64,000 bases of DNA from Vibrio sp. 99-70-13A1. Lineage in GTDB: Bacteria > Pseudomonadota > Gammaproteobacteria > Enterobacterales > Vibrionaceae. Positions 55,295 to 64,000 of this stretch are shown in pieces; position 1 is the first letter of the stretch, and each line of letters begins with the position of its first letter. Where the stretch lies: the NCBI RefSeq assembly GCF_013114625.1, contig NZ_VTXD01000006.1:103638-167637 (forward strand), given 5' to 3'. The notes beneath the pieces were generated by a model. It saw only the letters and a list, made by a program, of their open reading frames with translations. It was not told the origin of the DNA and ran no database searches. Both the position numbers and the translations under genes were made by a program.

Positions 55295-56695
55295 TTAGAA
55301 GAGGCGATTTAAACCGTTCAGAGCCGCCACGCGATATGCTTCTGCCATTGTTGGGTAGTTAAACGTGGTATTCACGAAATACTCAATGGTATTGGCTTCC
55401 CCTTTTTGTTCCATGATGGCTTGTCCGATATGAATAATCTCAGCGGCTCTTTCGCCAAATACGTGAATACCTAGAATCTCTTTAGTCTCACGGTGGAATA
55501 GAATCTTCAAACTGCCAATGTCTTTACCTGCAATTTGCGCTCTTGCGAGATGCTTAAATGACGAACGCCCAACTTCGTAAGGGACTTTTGCAGCTGTCAG
55601 TTCTTGCTCAGTTTTACCAACCGAACTGATTTCAGGAATGGTGTAAATGCCGGTTGGGATATCTTCAATTAAGTGTCTGTCCGCTTTTCCTTTCACAATC
55701 GCTTGTGCAACAAATCGACCTTGATCATAAGCTGCGCTGGCTAAGCTTGGGTAACCAATCACGTCACCTACCGCATAGACATGATCGACAGAAGTTTGAT
55801 AATTGCTGTTAATTGCTACTTGCCCACGGGAGTCAGCTTCTAGTCCAACGGCTCCGAGGTTGAGTTTATCAGTATTACCCGTTCGACCATTGGCGTACAG
55901 CAAGCAGTCGGCACGCATTTTTTTGCCTGATTCTAAGTGGATGATCACGCCATCATCCGTACCTTCAATCTTCTCAAATGTCTCATCGTTGCGGATCACG
56001 ACACCACTGTTCCAAAAGTGATAAGACAATGCATCAGAAGTTTCGTTATCTAAGAAAGATAAAAGACGGTCGCGAGTATTGATAAGATCCGTCTTCACGC
56101 CTAAACCGCGGAAAATTGAAGCGTATTCACAACCGATAACACCAGCACCATAAATGATGATGTGCTGCGGGTCGTGCTTAAGAGACAAGATTGAGTCGCT
56201 GTCGTAGATACGGTCATGCAGGAAATCAACGTTATCTGGTTGATAAGGGCGTGAACCTGTTGCGATAACAAACTTATCGGCACTGTAATGTTCTTCAGTG
56301 CCGTCACTTTGCATGACAGAAACGGTATGTGAATCAATAAAGTGAGCAGTGCCAAAGACTAGTGTGCATTGGTTACGGTCATAAAAGCCTTGGCGTAAAC
56401 GAGTTTGTTTGTCGATGACGGATTTAGCGTGACCTAAGATATTCGAAAAAGTGGAATGAATGGTGGAATTGTTGTCGCAGAAGAGTGGGTTACTATTAAA
56501 TTCGATAATACGGCTAACGGCATGTCGGAGAGCCTTAGACGGAATAGTACCCCAGTGAGTACAACCACCACCTACACTGCTTTCTTTTTCAATAATAGCG
56601 ACATTCAATCCGGCTTTGGTTAATCCCATCGCTGCCCCTTCTCCTCCGGGACCACTACCAATTACGATCACATCAAAGTGGTTGGAATGTGGCAT
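55295..56695 (-). CDS. sthA: Soluble pyridine nucleotide transhydrogenase
   Basis: 466-aa FAD enzyme exchanging reducing equivalents between NADPH and NAD+. FAD-binding [16 protein letters not shown](P)-binding [28 protein letters not shown], and [16 protein letters not shown]. The disulfide-reductase CxxxxC is CTHWGT here: the second Cys is Thr, the hallmark of SthA versus lipoamide dehydrogenase. Divergent from fabR as in E. coli. Confidence 0.96.
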   Translation of the reverse strand: MPHSNHFDVIVIGSGPGGEGAAMGLTKAGLNVAIIEKESSVGGGCTHWGTIPSKALRHAVSRIIEFNSNPLFCDNNSTIHSTFSNILGHAKSVIDKQTRLRQGFYDRNQCTLVFGTAHFIDSHTVSVMQSDGTEEHYSADKFVIATGSRPYQPDNVDFLHDRIYDSDSILSLKHDPQHIIIYGAGVIGCEYASIFRGLGVKTDLINTRDRLLSFLDNETSDALSYHFWNSGVVIRNDETFEKIEGTDDGVIIHLESGKKMRADCLLYANGRTGNTDKLNLGAVGLEADSRGQVAINSNYQTSVDHVYAVGDVIGYPSLASAAYDQGRFVAQAIVKGKADRHLIEDIPTGIYTIPEISSVGKTEQELTAAKVPYEVGRSSFKHLARAQIAGKDIGSLKILFHRETKEILGIHVFGERAAEIIHIGQAIMEQKGEANTIEYFVNTTFNYPTMAEAYRVAALNGLNRLF

Positions 56696-57004
56696 AGATA
56701 TCTTCCTTGTTATATTTGATTAACATTGCTGTAGCGAGATTTTAACTGATTCTATTGTTTGATACATGAAAAGCGCACTATAGAGTGGATGGGATCACGC
56801 AGAATTCAAGAAAAGTCTGATTTGGTATGCTGTATGTCTACAATTGACAGCGCAAAGATTGAAATTAATGCTTCGAACGTATTAACTTCGATACGTGAAC
56901 AAAGAGGTGGATTGAATGTCTTATATAACCGCGAGTTTCGCGTTATATTGACTTAAGAATTAAACACACCTTTTTAGGCTGTAGACAGAAGATATAAATT
57001 AAGT
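56696..57004. other. sthA-fabR divergent intergenic region
   Basis: 309 bp holding promoters for both genes. The plus-strand 65-codon ORF here has no family character. The one feature seen is the dyad at 56924-56947. Confidence 0.5.
56924..56947. promoter_or_regulatory. Imperfect inverted repeat upstream of fabR
   Basis: TATAACCGCGA (56924-56934) / TCGCGTTATA (56938-56947): a dyad with one extra C in the left arm, 58 bp before the fabR start. Possible operator (autoregulation) or promoter-linked hairpin. Confidence 0.45.
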
Positions 57005-57646
57005 ATGAAACCTATGGGAATCCGCGCACAGCAAAAAGAAAAAACACGCCGAAGTTTAATTGATGCCGCGTTTAGCCAATTGAGTGCTGATCGTAGTTTT
57101 TCGAATTTAAGCCTACGCGAAGTAGCAAGAGAAGCTGGAATTGCGCCGACCTCTTTTTATCGTCATTTCAAAGATATGGATGAGCTAGGCTTAACTATGG
57201 TTGACGAAGGCGGCTTATTACTTCGTCAATTAATGCGACAAGCAAGGCAGCGAATCGTAAAAGAAGGCAGTGTGATTCGTACCTCGGTTGAAACTTTTAT
57301 GGAATTCATAGAAAGCAGCCCGAACGTATTTAGATTATTACTACGCGAGCGCTCTGGAACATCGTTTGAGTTCAGAACAGCAGTTGTTCGTGAGATACAG
57401 CACTTCTCTGCTGAGTTAACGGAATACCTTATTACAACTGGAATGACGAGAGATGAAGCTCATACCCAAGCGGCGGCTTCAGTCACTTTAGTTTTTAACT
57501 CAGGGGCAGAAGCTTTAGATTTAGATCGACGTCAGCGAGATGAATTAGCTGAGCGGTTGATCATGCAGCTGCGAATGATGGCCAAAGGGGCTTATTGGTA
57601 TCGCAAAGAACGTGAACGTAACCGATTAAAAGGCGGGATTGAATAA
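57005..57646 (+). CDS. fabR: TetR-family fatty-acid repressor FabR
   Basis: 213 aa. N-terminal [22 protein letters not shown] ... [21 protein letters not shown], almost as in E. coli FabR, then the ligand domain with [16 protein letters not shown]. It represses unsaturated fatty acid genes (fabA/fabB) in response to acyl chains. The start is ATG 57005 (or 57014, MGIRA). Its stop overlaps the yijD ATG by one base. Confidence 0.95.
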   Translation: MKPMGIRAQQKEKTRRSLIDAAFSQLSADRSFSNLSLREVAREAGIAPTSFYRHFKDMDELGLTMVDEGGLLLRQLMRQARQRIVKEGSVIRTSVETFMEFIESSPNVFRLLLRERSGTSFEFRTAVVREIQHFSAELTEYLITTGMTRDEAHTQAAASVTLVFNSGAEALDLDRRQRDELAERLIMQLRMMAKGAYWYRKERERNRLKGGIE

Positions 57647-58017
57647 TGTCGAATGAAAATAATACAGTGAACCGTGGTTCAGAAAAAAAAGCACTTGTAC
57701 TTGCTCTTGTCGCAGGTGTTTGTGGTGATGCATTGTTGTCTTGGGTAACGATGAGTGAAGTGACTTTCTCTATTTTCCCACTTATTGCTCTTGTTCTGTC
57801 AGTACAAGCGTTGTATCAAGAATATTTAGCTAACCCAGTATCAGAAGAAATTCCACTATTAGGTTTAGCCTGTTTCTTTGTAGGTGCATTTGGTCATTCT
57901 GCTTTTGTAAAAGCGCAGCATCCAGACGCAGGATCGAACTTCTTCGCAATTATTGTCGCAATGCTGCTATTAGCATGGGTAGGCAAGAAGCTAGGTTACA
58001 TGTCTAAAACGGCTTAA
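57646..58017 (+). CDS. yijD: DUF1422 membrane protein YijD
   Basis: 123 aa with about four hydrophobic segments (for example FSIFPLIALVLSVQALYQEYL) and GLACFFVGAFGHSAFVKAQHP. Translationally coupled to fabR (TAATG), the conserved fabR-yijD pair. Function unknown; a membrane partner of lipid homeostasis is suggested only by position. Confidence 0.92.
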   Translation: MSNENNTVNRGSEKKALVLALVAGVCGDALLSWVTMSEVTFSIFPLIALVLSVQALYQEYLANPVSEEIPLLGLACFFVGAFGHSAFVKAQHPDAGSNFFAIIVAMLLLAWVGKKLGYMSKTA

Positions 58018-58046
58018 TGTTTTAAGTTCGATTTTCGATAGATAAT

Positions 58047-58076
58047 AAAAAACGAGCCATTTGGCTCGTTTTTTTG
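58047..58076. terminator. Bidirectional terminator between yijD and trmA
   Basis: Twelve-bp stem 58047-58058 / 58063-58074, loop ATTT, flanked by A and T runs. Confidence 0.92.
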
Positions 58077-58151
58077 TTTCTGCTCATTTTAGAAAGCCAA
58101 AAGTTTAGATAATCAAAAACTTTAGAGTTGCTTGAACGAGTATTTGAAACC

Positions 58152-59261
58152 CTAAGCTTTACGTTCTAAAAAGACACCGGCTTCCATATGGTGGGTATAT
58201 GGAAATTGGTCAAACAATGCAAAACGAGTGACATCGTGTGTTTGGCTTAAAATGTCTAAGTTCTCTTTCAATGTTTCAGGGTTACAAGAGATATACATAA
58301 TGCGCTCATAGCCTTGAACCATCTTACAAGTATCTTCATCCATACCTGAACGTGGCGGATCAACAAAGATGGTGTTGCAGTTGTAGCTCTTAAGATCAAC
58401 ATTCGCTTGCTGTAAACGGCGGAACTCACGCTTACCTTCCATTGCAATCGTGAAGTCTTCTGCTGACATACGAATGATCTGAACATTATCAATCTTGTTA
58501 GCAGCAATGTTGTATTGCGCAGACTCTACTGATGGCTTTGCTAATTCTGTTGCCAAGACTCGTTCAAAGTTTTTCGCCAGTGCAAGTGAGAAGTTACCGT
58601 TACCACAGTAAAGTTCTAGCAAGTCACCTTTGCTATCTTGAGTACAGTCGACAGCCCACTCCAGCATCTTTTCAGCTACTTTGCCGTTTGGTTGTGTAAA
58701 GCTGTTCTCTACTTGCTGGTAAATATAGCTGTCACCGTTTACGTCTAGCTTTTCAATTACGTAGTCGTGGTCCAATACGATTTTCATCTTACGAGCACGA
58801 CCAATAAGGTTTAGGTTAAAACCTTCATCGTTCAATTGCTGCTTTAGTGCTTTAGCATCTTTAATCCACTGCTCACCCAATTGACGGTGGTAAAGCAGCG
58901 ACACCAAAATCTCACCACTTAGCGTAGATAGGAAATCAACTTGGAAGAGCTTGTGGCGTAGAGAGTGGTTCTCTTTCATTGCATCTGTTAGTAGAGGCAT
59001 TAAGTCGTTGATAAGACGGCTAGCAGCAGGGAACTGATCGACACGGTATTTTTCTTTAGTCTCTTGATTGAACATGACGTAGTACATATCGTCACCTTCA
59101 TGCCATACGCGGAATTCTGCACGCATGCGATAGTGTTGCTCTGGAGATTCGTACACTTCTAACTCAGGCACATTGTATTGTGCGAACATATCGGTAAGAC
59201 GCTCGGTCTTTTCTGCCAGTTGTTCTTGGTAGCTTTGCGGGTTTACGTCTAGAGTCGCCAT
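58152..59261 (-). CDS. trmA: tRNA (uracil-5-)-methyltransferase
   Basis: 369 aa; makes m5U54 (ribothymidine) in tRNA. SAM loop [30 protein letters not shown], and catalytic Cys in YISCNPETL; final [16 protein letters not shown]. Divergent from btuB, the standard E. coli neighbourhood sthA-fabR-yijD-trmA-btuB-murI. Confidence 0.96.
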   Translation of the reverse strand: MATLDVNPQSYQEQLAEKTERLTDMFAQYNVPELEVYESPEQHYRMRAEFRVWHEGDDMYYVMFNQETKEKYRVDQFPAASRLINDLMPLLTDAMKENHSLRHKLFQVDFLSTLSGEILVSLLYHRQLGEQWIKDAKALKQQLNDEGFNLNLIGRARKMKIVLDHDYVIEKLDVNGDSYIYQQVENSFTQPNGKVAEKMLEWAVDCTQDSKGDLLELYCGNGNFSLALAKNFERVLATELAKPSVESAQYNIAANKIDNVQIIRMSAEDFTIAMEGKREFRRLQQANVDLKSYNCNTIFVDPPRSGMDEDTCKMVQGYERIMYISCNPETLKENLDILSQTHDVTRFALFDQFPYTHHMEAGVFLERKA

Positions 59262-59427
59262 GTTTATGCCTTTTGCTTTGGTGCATTCAAATCAAGAGCG
59301 CAGATTTTATTCAATCCCTAGCCGTTGTCCAGTGCTGTCGTGTAATCTGCTTAAAACATATTCTAAAAACTATAGCTTATACCAATCTTTAACTAGACAA
59401 AGTATCTACAGAACAATATTATCCCCG

Positions 59428-59632
59428 CAAGCTGGTGCCATTTGGATGTATAGATGGCTGAAGAGGGAATCTGGTGGAAATCCAGAACTGACGCGCAGCG
59501 GTAAAAGAGAACGAGTATTCAAAGACACTGCGCATAGTATTGCGCGGGAAGTCGAATGTTAGGTAACCATTAGTTAGAAAACTAGTCGGTTGTGCTCTTA
59601 AGTCCGAATACCTGCCAGTAGCTAAGCCATAC
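59428..59632 (+). ncRNA. Cobalamin riboswitch upstream of btuB
   Basis: Recognisable elements in order: GGTGCC, GAGGGAATCTGGTG...AAATCCAGAACTGACGCGCAGCGGTAA region, CACTGCGC, GGGAAGTCG, and the terminal AGTCCGAATACCTGCC. These match the adenosylcobalamin aptamer with its L5-L13 kissing region. It should repress btuB translation when B12 is plentiful. Ends about 40 bases before the btuB ATG; boundaries approximate. Confidence 0.93.
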
Positions 59633-59673
59633 AATGTGGTTTGGTAGGAATTTACGCGACTTAGGATCACAAC

Positions 59674-61512
59674 ATGAACAAATCTCTTTTAGCGGTTGCT
59701 GTTGCATCGCTACTTTCACCTATCTCCAATTTACACGCCCAAGAAGCATCTGCTGACGAAACGATGGTCGTTACTGCTAACCGTTTTGAGCAGCAAGCAC
59801 ATAAAACTTTAGCTGATGTCGAAGTTGTTACTCGTGAAGACTTTCAACGCACCCAAGCGAAAACAATTCCTGATGTTCTGAGACGCTTAACCGGCATTCA
59901 GATCACTCAAAATGGTGGTCGTGGGCAACTTGCTTCTATTTTTGTGCGAGGCACAAGCTCTGATCAAGTTTTAGTATTGGTCGATGGTGTACGTTTTGCC
60001 CGTGCAGCGAAAGGCGCGGTAGATTTCAACCAAATTCCCCTAAGCTATGTTCAGCGTATTGAATACGTTCGAGGTGCTCGAGCGTCTTTATATGGTTCTG
60101 AGGCGATTGGTGGCGTAATCAATATTATTACTCTTGCTAGAGCGACAGAAGAATCGACCACACTAAGTGCTGGTTTAGGAAGTCTTGATTATCAAGAATT
60201 GAGCCTAGCATCAGGTATTTCGACATCTGAAAACGGTCAACTGAACCTCGCGATTAGCCAAGAAAGTGATGAAGGCTACAATGTTAAACCTGCACCCGGC
60301 GTGAATGATGGCGATCGCCATGGTTTTGAAACACTGAATGGTTTAATTGGGTATACACATAAAGTGGGTGAGAGAGTTTCTCTGTTTGGTAACCTAAGGG
60401 CTTACGAAAATATCTATCAATACGATAGTACATTCGGCACTTCACGTAGTTACATGGAATCTGAGAAAGATGACTTTTCAGTAACACTTGGTGGTACCTA
60501 TAAAGGTGATAACTGGAATTCAGAGCTTCAAGCGACCGCACAAAAGCAAGATTCTTGGAATTATAAGCACGGTTCTAGCAAAACATCAGGTTCTCAAGAT
60601 GAGCTAGAACAGAATAATGTGCAATGGACAAATAGCTACCAACTTAATAACTCGGTTGTATTTGCTGGTGGTGTAGATTGGCGTGATGAGTCTTATGTTG
60701 ATAAGACTGCGAATAAAACTTTCGATCGCTCAAACTTAGCTGTTTTTGGTCTATCTTCGATTACTGTTGATGCTGCTACTGCAGAAGTAAGTGCACGACT
60801 TGATGATAACGAGGAGTTTGGCTCTGAAGCGACTTATAACTTAGGGGCTGGCTACCAATTCATACCTGAACTCGGTGTGAAAGCATCATATGGAACAGCT
60901 TTTAAAGCGCCAAACCTTTATCAGCAATATGACCCTACCTACGGTACGAGTGACTTAAAGCCTGAGGAATCAGATGCTATTGAGCTTAGCTTCAGCGGTA
61001 TCATCCAAAATGTATATTGGTCACTTACGGGTTATGATTACAAGATCACTAATCTTATCGATTATCACCCAACGACTTATAAATATCTGAACGTAGATGG
61101 TGAAACACACATTCAAGGTGTTGAACTTGTAGCTGAATTTGATACGGGCATTGTACAGCACCAATTAAGTGCTGATTATAAAGATGCGGAAGGCGATGAT
61201 GGTAAGCAACTACAACGTCGTGCTAAAGAGCTTTATAAATGGAACGCTCTTGTCGCCTTTGATGATATTGATTGGTCGGTTAGCTACCAGTATGTAGGTA
61301 AGCGCCCTGATGTGAACTATGGCACTTGGCCTTATTCAGATATCACGTTGCCTTCATATTCATTAATTGATACTGCGGTAAGTTATTACGCAAATGAGCA
61401 AACAACGCTTAGCGTTCGTGTCGATAACCTTCTTGATGAAGAGTATGAGACAGCACTGGGCTACCCAGCGGCAGAACGCGCTTACTACATGAATGTCACA
61501 TACGTATTTTAA
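59674..61512 (+). CDS. btuB: Outer-membrane vitamin B12 receptor BtuB
   Basis: 612-aa TonB-dependent transporter. Signal peptide (cleavage near NLHA-QEA), TonB box DETMVVTA, plug domain (IPDVLRRLTGIQITQNGGRGQ, ASLYGSEAIGGVINIIT), then a beta barrel ending in aromatic YYMNVTYVF as outer-membrane proteins do. Controlled by the preceding riboswitch; supplies cobalamin for MetH. Confidence 0.95.
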   Translation: MNKSLLAVAVASLLSPISNLHAQEASADETMVVTANRFEQQAHKTLADVEVVTREDFQRTQAKTIPDVLRRLTGIQITQNGGRGQLASIFVRGTSSDQVLVLVDGVRFARAAKGAVDFNQIPLSYVQRIEYVRGARASLYGSEAIGGVINIITLARATEESTTLSAGLGSLDYQELSLASGISTSENGQLNLAISQESDEGYNVKPAPGVNDGDRHGFETLNGLIGYTHKVGERVSLFGNLRAYENIYQYDSTFGTSRSYMESEKDDFSVTLGGTYKGDNWNSELQATAQKQDSWNYKHGSSKTSGSQDELEQNNVQWTNSYQLNNSVVFAGGVDWRDESYVDKTANKTFDRSNLAVFGLSSITVDAATAEVSARLDDNEEFGSEATYNLGAGYQFIPELGVKASYGTAFKAPNLYQQYDPTYGTSDLKPEESDAIELSFSGIIQNVYWSLTGYDYKITNLIDYHPTTYKYLNVDGETHIQGVELVAEFDTGIVQHQLSADYKDAEGDDGKQLQRRAKELYKWNALVAFDDIDWSVSYQYVGKRPDVNYGTWPYSDITLPSYSLIDTAVSYYANEQTTLSVRVDNLLDEEYETALGYPAAERAYYMNVTYVF

Positions 61513-61520
61513 AGTTATCT

Positions 61521-61546
61521 AAACCGCCTCCGGGCGGTTTTTTCTT
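61521..61546 (+). terminator. Terminator after btuB
   Basis: Eight-bp stem AAACCGCC / GGCGGTTT (61521-61528 / 61533-61540), loop TCCG, followed by T run. The next gene starts 14 bp later, so some read-through is possible. Confidence 0.85.
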
Positions 61547-61559
61547 ATTGGGTATATTA

Positions 61560-62231
61560 ATGAGAAAGAAAGTCGTCATAAGCTGGTCATCAGGTAAAGA
61601 TTCAACACTCACACTTGAAAGGCTACTTAACGATCCAAGTTATGAAGTCGTTGGGTTGTATACCACTTATGTTGGTGATGAAGTGCCGTTCCAGGTGACT
61701 CCATTATCTGTTGTTGAAATGCAAGCCAAACTGATTGGATTACCGCTGATTTTAATCGAACTGCCCGAAGTCTTCCCAGCTAATGAGATTTATCAATCTA
61801 CAATTATCAAGGCACTAAAACAGTCGAACTTAGAAATAGATGCCGTCGCTTTCGGTGATATGTTTTGTAATGGTATTGCTGACTATCGAAGAAGTTATAT
61901 AGAACCTGCGGGCTGGGAGTGTGTTTTTCCTCTGATGGGGCAAAGCAGCAGTGATCTTGCTGATGAAATAATTAATCTAGGCATTCAAACCTGGCTGGTA
62001 ACAGTCGATGGTAATGCACTTAACTCCGAATTTTGCGGAAAGCTTTATACAAAAGAGTTGCTAGAGGCGTTTCCCGAAGACGTTGACCCATGCGGCGAAG
62101 ATGGTGAATTCCATACTTTAGTTACTCATGCTCCGTGCTTTAACGGCTATCTGGAAATTAATAAGACAGAAATAGAAAAGGGAGAGAGATTTACACATCA
62201 GCGTTATGAGGCAATTCTTTACTCAGAATGA
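61560..62231 (+). CDS. Dph6-like ATP-binding PP-loop protein
   Basis: 223 aa from ATG 61560; an in-frame TTG at 61548 would start in the terminator. PP-loop SWSSGKDSTLTLERL, family motifs AFGDMFCNGIADYRR and VDPCGEDGEFHTLV. The eukaryotic relative is diphthine-ammonia ligase; bacteria lack diphthamide, so the bacterial substrate is another amidation or a nucleotide reaction. Downstream of btuB, which hints at a link with cobalamin, but the intervening terminator weakens this. Confidence 0.82.
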   Translation: MRKKVVISWSSGKDSTLTLERLLNDPSYEVVGLYTTYVGDEVPFQVTPLSVVEMQAKLIGLPLILIELPEVFPANEIYQSTIIKALKQSNLEIDAVAFGDMFCNGIADYRRSYIEPAGWECVFPLMGQSSSDLADEIINLGIQTWLVTVDGNALNSEFCGKLYTKELLEAFPEDVDPCGEDGEFHTLVTHAPCFNGYLEINKTEIEKGERFTHQRYEAILYSE

Positions 62232-62306
62232 TATTAGTAGAGTGATATTGGCGAAAATCCTACAAGCGAGTATTATTGTCAGGAATAATATAGATAGGTA
62301 AGAACC

Positions 62307-63107
62307 GTGTTGGAACAGCGACAAAAGAATGTATTGGTCTTTGACTCTGGAGTCGGTGGGCTTTCTGTTTATAACGAAGTCAGTTCGCTGCTACCCAACT
62401 TAAACTATATCTATGTATTCGATAATGAAGCTTATCCATATGGTGAGTTAGAGCCTGCTACATTAATACGCAGAGTTTCTTGTATTATCGATGACTTTAC
62501 TCAAGCTCATCATATTGATCTGGTGATCATTGCCTGCAATACCGCGAGTACGATTGTTTTACCAACTCTACGTCAATCTCATTCCATTCCTATTGTGGGG
62601 GTAGTCCCTGCAATTAAACCTGCTTCATTAATATCACGTAAGGCGGTTGGATTGATCGCGACGCCCGCAACGATAACGCGTGAATATACCCATGACTTGA
62701 TAAAAAACTTTTCAAATGACAGAGATGTAAAGCTGCTTGGTTCAACACGGTTGGTGGATATGGCAGAAAATAAGCTAAGAGGTCGTGAGGTTAATTTAGA
62801 AGAGCTTGCAGAAATCCTTTCCCCACTGATGAATCAAATTGATGTGGCTGTCCTAGGGTGTACCCATTTCCCACTTTTAAAAGACGAGATACAAGCCGTC
62901 CTTGGTCAAGATGTCGTGATGATAGATTCAGGGAAAGCAATAGCTGATCGAGTGAGCAGTTTGCTGGATGAAAAAGTGAATATTAAGAAGGTTGGCACGA
63001 GGGAGGTATTTTGTAGTGCACTCCCTATGGAAGAAAGTGCACTAAACGTTACTTTGAATCAGTTAGGTTTTACACCAACCCAGCTTCATCCGATTCTGGA
63101 TGTTTAG
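62307..63107 (+). CDS. murI: Glutamate racemase
   Basis: Supplies D-glutamate for peptidoglycan. 266 aa from GTG 62307 behind AGGTAAG. Catalytic pair Cys77 ([11 protein letters not shown]) and Cys185 (GCTHFPLL); N-terminal [15 protein letters not shown]. Its last 38 bases overlap the convergent RRM gene. The btuB...murI-rrn order follows E. coli, where murI also precedes an rRNA operon. Confidence 0.95.
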   Translation: MLEQRQKNVLVFDSGVGGLSVYNEVSSLLPNLNYIYVFDNEAYPYGELEPATLIRRVSCIIDDFTQAHHIDLVIIACNTASTIVLPTLRQSHSIPIVGVVPAIKPASLISRKAVGLIATPATITREYTHDLIKNFSNDRDVKLLGSTRLVDMAENKLRGREVNLEELAEILSPLMNQIDVAVLGCTHFPLLKDEIQAVLGQDVVMIDSGKAIADRVSSLLDEKVNIKKVGTREVFCSALPMEESALNVTLNQLGFTPTQLHPILDV

Positions 63108-63522
63108 GGTCGTTTGCAATGCGCACTTTTAGAGAGCGTTGCATGTAATCTTTATCGTTAAGTTCAGCAATAGCCGCTTGCACGTCATCACTCGCCATAA
63201 CAACAAAACCAAACCCTCTTCTTTTACCAGTGCGTTTATCTTTCATTAAACGTACTGCAAACACTTCGCCGTGTTCCGAGAATAGCTCACGAACGTGAGA
63301 CTCATTTGCTTTATAAGGTAAATTACCCACATAAAGCGTTTTAGTTGATGCCTTCGGCTCTGATTCAGTTTGTGACTGGTTACTTGAAAGGTTTACAACA
63401 AAAGCGGATACCAAGACACCAATAATAAAGGTAATAGCAGGAGATATTTCTACCTGAGAGAAAACAATGCCGCCAAGCACAGCGAGTGCGACAATTAATA
63501 ACATCGGTTTTTTTGAGTTCAT
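63070..63522 (-). CDS. Membrane-anchored RRM (RNA recognition motif) protein
   Basis: 150 aa. Two hydrophobic segments (about residues 6-23 and 30-45), a short linker, then an RRM with RNP2 LYVGNLPY (~62-69) and RNP1 [10 protein letters not shown] (~105). A basic-to-acidic tail follows. It would place an RNA-binding domain at the cytoplasmic face of the membrane. Convergent with murI, overlapping 38 bp. RNA targets unknown. Confidence 0.85.
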   Translation of the reverse strand: MNSKKPMLLIVALAVLGGIVFSQVEISPAITFIIGVLVSAFVVNLSSNQSQTESEPKASTKTLYVGNLPYKANESHVRELFSEHGEVFAVRLMKDKRTGKRRGFGFVVMASDDVQAAIAELNDKDYMQRSLKVRIANDPKHPESDEAGLV

Positions 63523-63724
63523 ATTTGAATACTACACATTAATAAATGAAATAGACGCATCTACCATTAACAAAATAGACACATGAATCTTACGTTCATG
63601 GTTTCCATTTTTCCAATATATTGCTGTGATATGTTTCAAATGTTTAGTTTTTATTCGAAAAATGCCGATTTGATGGTGTTTTAAGCGAACGAAAAGTTTA
63701 TTTCATTTTTATTTCGAAAAGCCC

Positions 63725-63752
63725 TTGTGCTCCTAAGCAATCTCTCTATAAT
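63725..63752 (+). promoter_or_regulatory. rRNA operon promoter P1
   Basis: -35 TTGTGC (63725-63730), 16-bp spacer, perfect -10 TATAAT (63747-63752), then a GC-rich discriminator GCCGCC typical of stringently controlled rrn P1. AT-rich UP-element-like sequence lies upstream (about 63690-63724). Confidence 0.85.
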
Positions 63753-63828
63753 GCCGCCTCACCGACACGGAGTGAGACGAGAGTCACACAGCGAAATCGG
63801 TAGAGAGAAAAGAAGTTGAAAACAACGC

Positions 63829-63856
63829 TTGACTCTCAATTCGGTGCGAGTATAGT
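63829..63856 (+). promoter_or_regulatory. rRNA operon promoter P2
   Basis: -35 TTGACT (63829-63834), 16-bp spacer, -10 TATAGT (63851-63856), about 100 bp after P1, as in enterobacterial rrn operons. Confidence 0.85.
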
Positions 63857-64000
63857 ACGCACCCCTAGCAAGTGAGATGTTAATCGCAAATGCTAGAGCT
63901 CTTTAACAATTTAAACCTATCAATCTGTGTGGGCACTCGTTGATGAATATCAAAATTTGTTTTGCATTAGCAAAGCAAGATTTCCTCGGAAATCAATTTG
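63857..64000 (+). other. 16S rRNA leader with BoxB/BoxA (operon continues beyond the window)
   Basis: CTAGCA and TGCTAG (boxB-like dyad, right arm 63891-63896) precede AGCTCTTTAACAA (63897-63909), one base from the E. coli boxA TGCTCTTTAACAA used for Nus antitermination. The mature 16S start is not reached. Confidence 0.85.

Noticed and set aside
56759..56956. 65-codon ORF in the sthA-fabR gap
   Set aside because: Unremarkable composition and no Shine-Dalgarno; the region is better explained as promoter DNA.

Overview
The window is ordinary chromosome from a gammaproteobacterium, almost certainly a Vibrio. Gene order and proteins match the Vibrionaceae/Enterobacterales core: hemCDXY divergent from cyaA, then lptM-lysA-dapF-DUF484-xerC-yigB, rsmD opposite ftsYEX-rpoH, ubiCA opposite plsB, lexA with a dinF-like gene, sthA opposite fabR-yijD, and trmA opposite btuB, with murI leading into an rRNA operon. 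The sequence ends inside the leader of that operon, before the 16S gene. No tRNA, CRISPR array, prophage or intact mobile element was seen.

Layout. 1-6.2 kb: the 3' part of lysC, a MetJ-type operator in front of metH (minus), and an NhaP-type cation/proton antiporter. 6.3-7.26 kb: a decayed IS630-family transposase abutting the hem terminator. 7.3-11.4 kb: hemCDXY (minus). 11.7-19.5 kb: cyaA with a CRP-like site, cyaY, and the lysine/xerC operon. 19.6-24.8 kb: two tandem FIST / degenerate GGDEF / EAL proteins. 24.9-30.4 kb: a DTW-domain gene coupled to a lipoprotein, an EVE-domain gene, then yigL-pldB opposite rhtB. 30.4-31.7 kb: an EAL-HDOD protein. 31.7-35.1 kb: an arsenic cluster (arsR, ArsJ-associated GAPDH, a small phosphatase, arsJ), followed by a membrane acyltransferase.

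36.3-41 kb: the yhhM, yhhN and yhhL-rsmD genes, which are neighbours in E. coli but here are separated by a DUF4145-like protein, a 26-residue membrane peptide gene, a 776-bp C-poor gene-free stretch, yecH and yhgN. 41.3-47 kb: ftsYEX-rpoH, a gene-free stretch with DnaA boxes, and glpEG. 47.1-55.2 kb: a FliL-like secreted protein, ubiCA, plsB, lexA, a Fur-box-preceded methyltransferase and a MATE transporter. 55.3-64 kb: sthA, fabR-yijD, trmA, cobalamin riboswitch-btuB, a Dph6-like ATPase, murI, a membrane-anchored RRM protein, and rrn promoters P1 and P2.

The genes form several small pathways: lysine/methionine synthesis (lysC, lysA, dapF, metH, with B12 supplied through btuB), tetrapyrrole synthesis (hemCDXY), cAMP (cyaA), envelope and division (ftsEX, plsB, murI, fabR, dapF), ubiquinone (ubiCA), c-di-GMP signalling (three EAL proteins) and arsenate detoxification by making and exporting 1-arseno-3-phosphoglycerate. 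I did not find a clearly new multi-gene system. The best leads are the FIST-EAL tandem pair, the phosphatase and internal terminator in the arsJ cluster, the Fur-box methyltransferase with a cysteine cluster, the DnaA-box cluster at 45.4-45.7 kb, the 26-aa gene and the C-poor 37.4-38.2 kb stretch. All annotations were read by eye; no database search was run.
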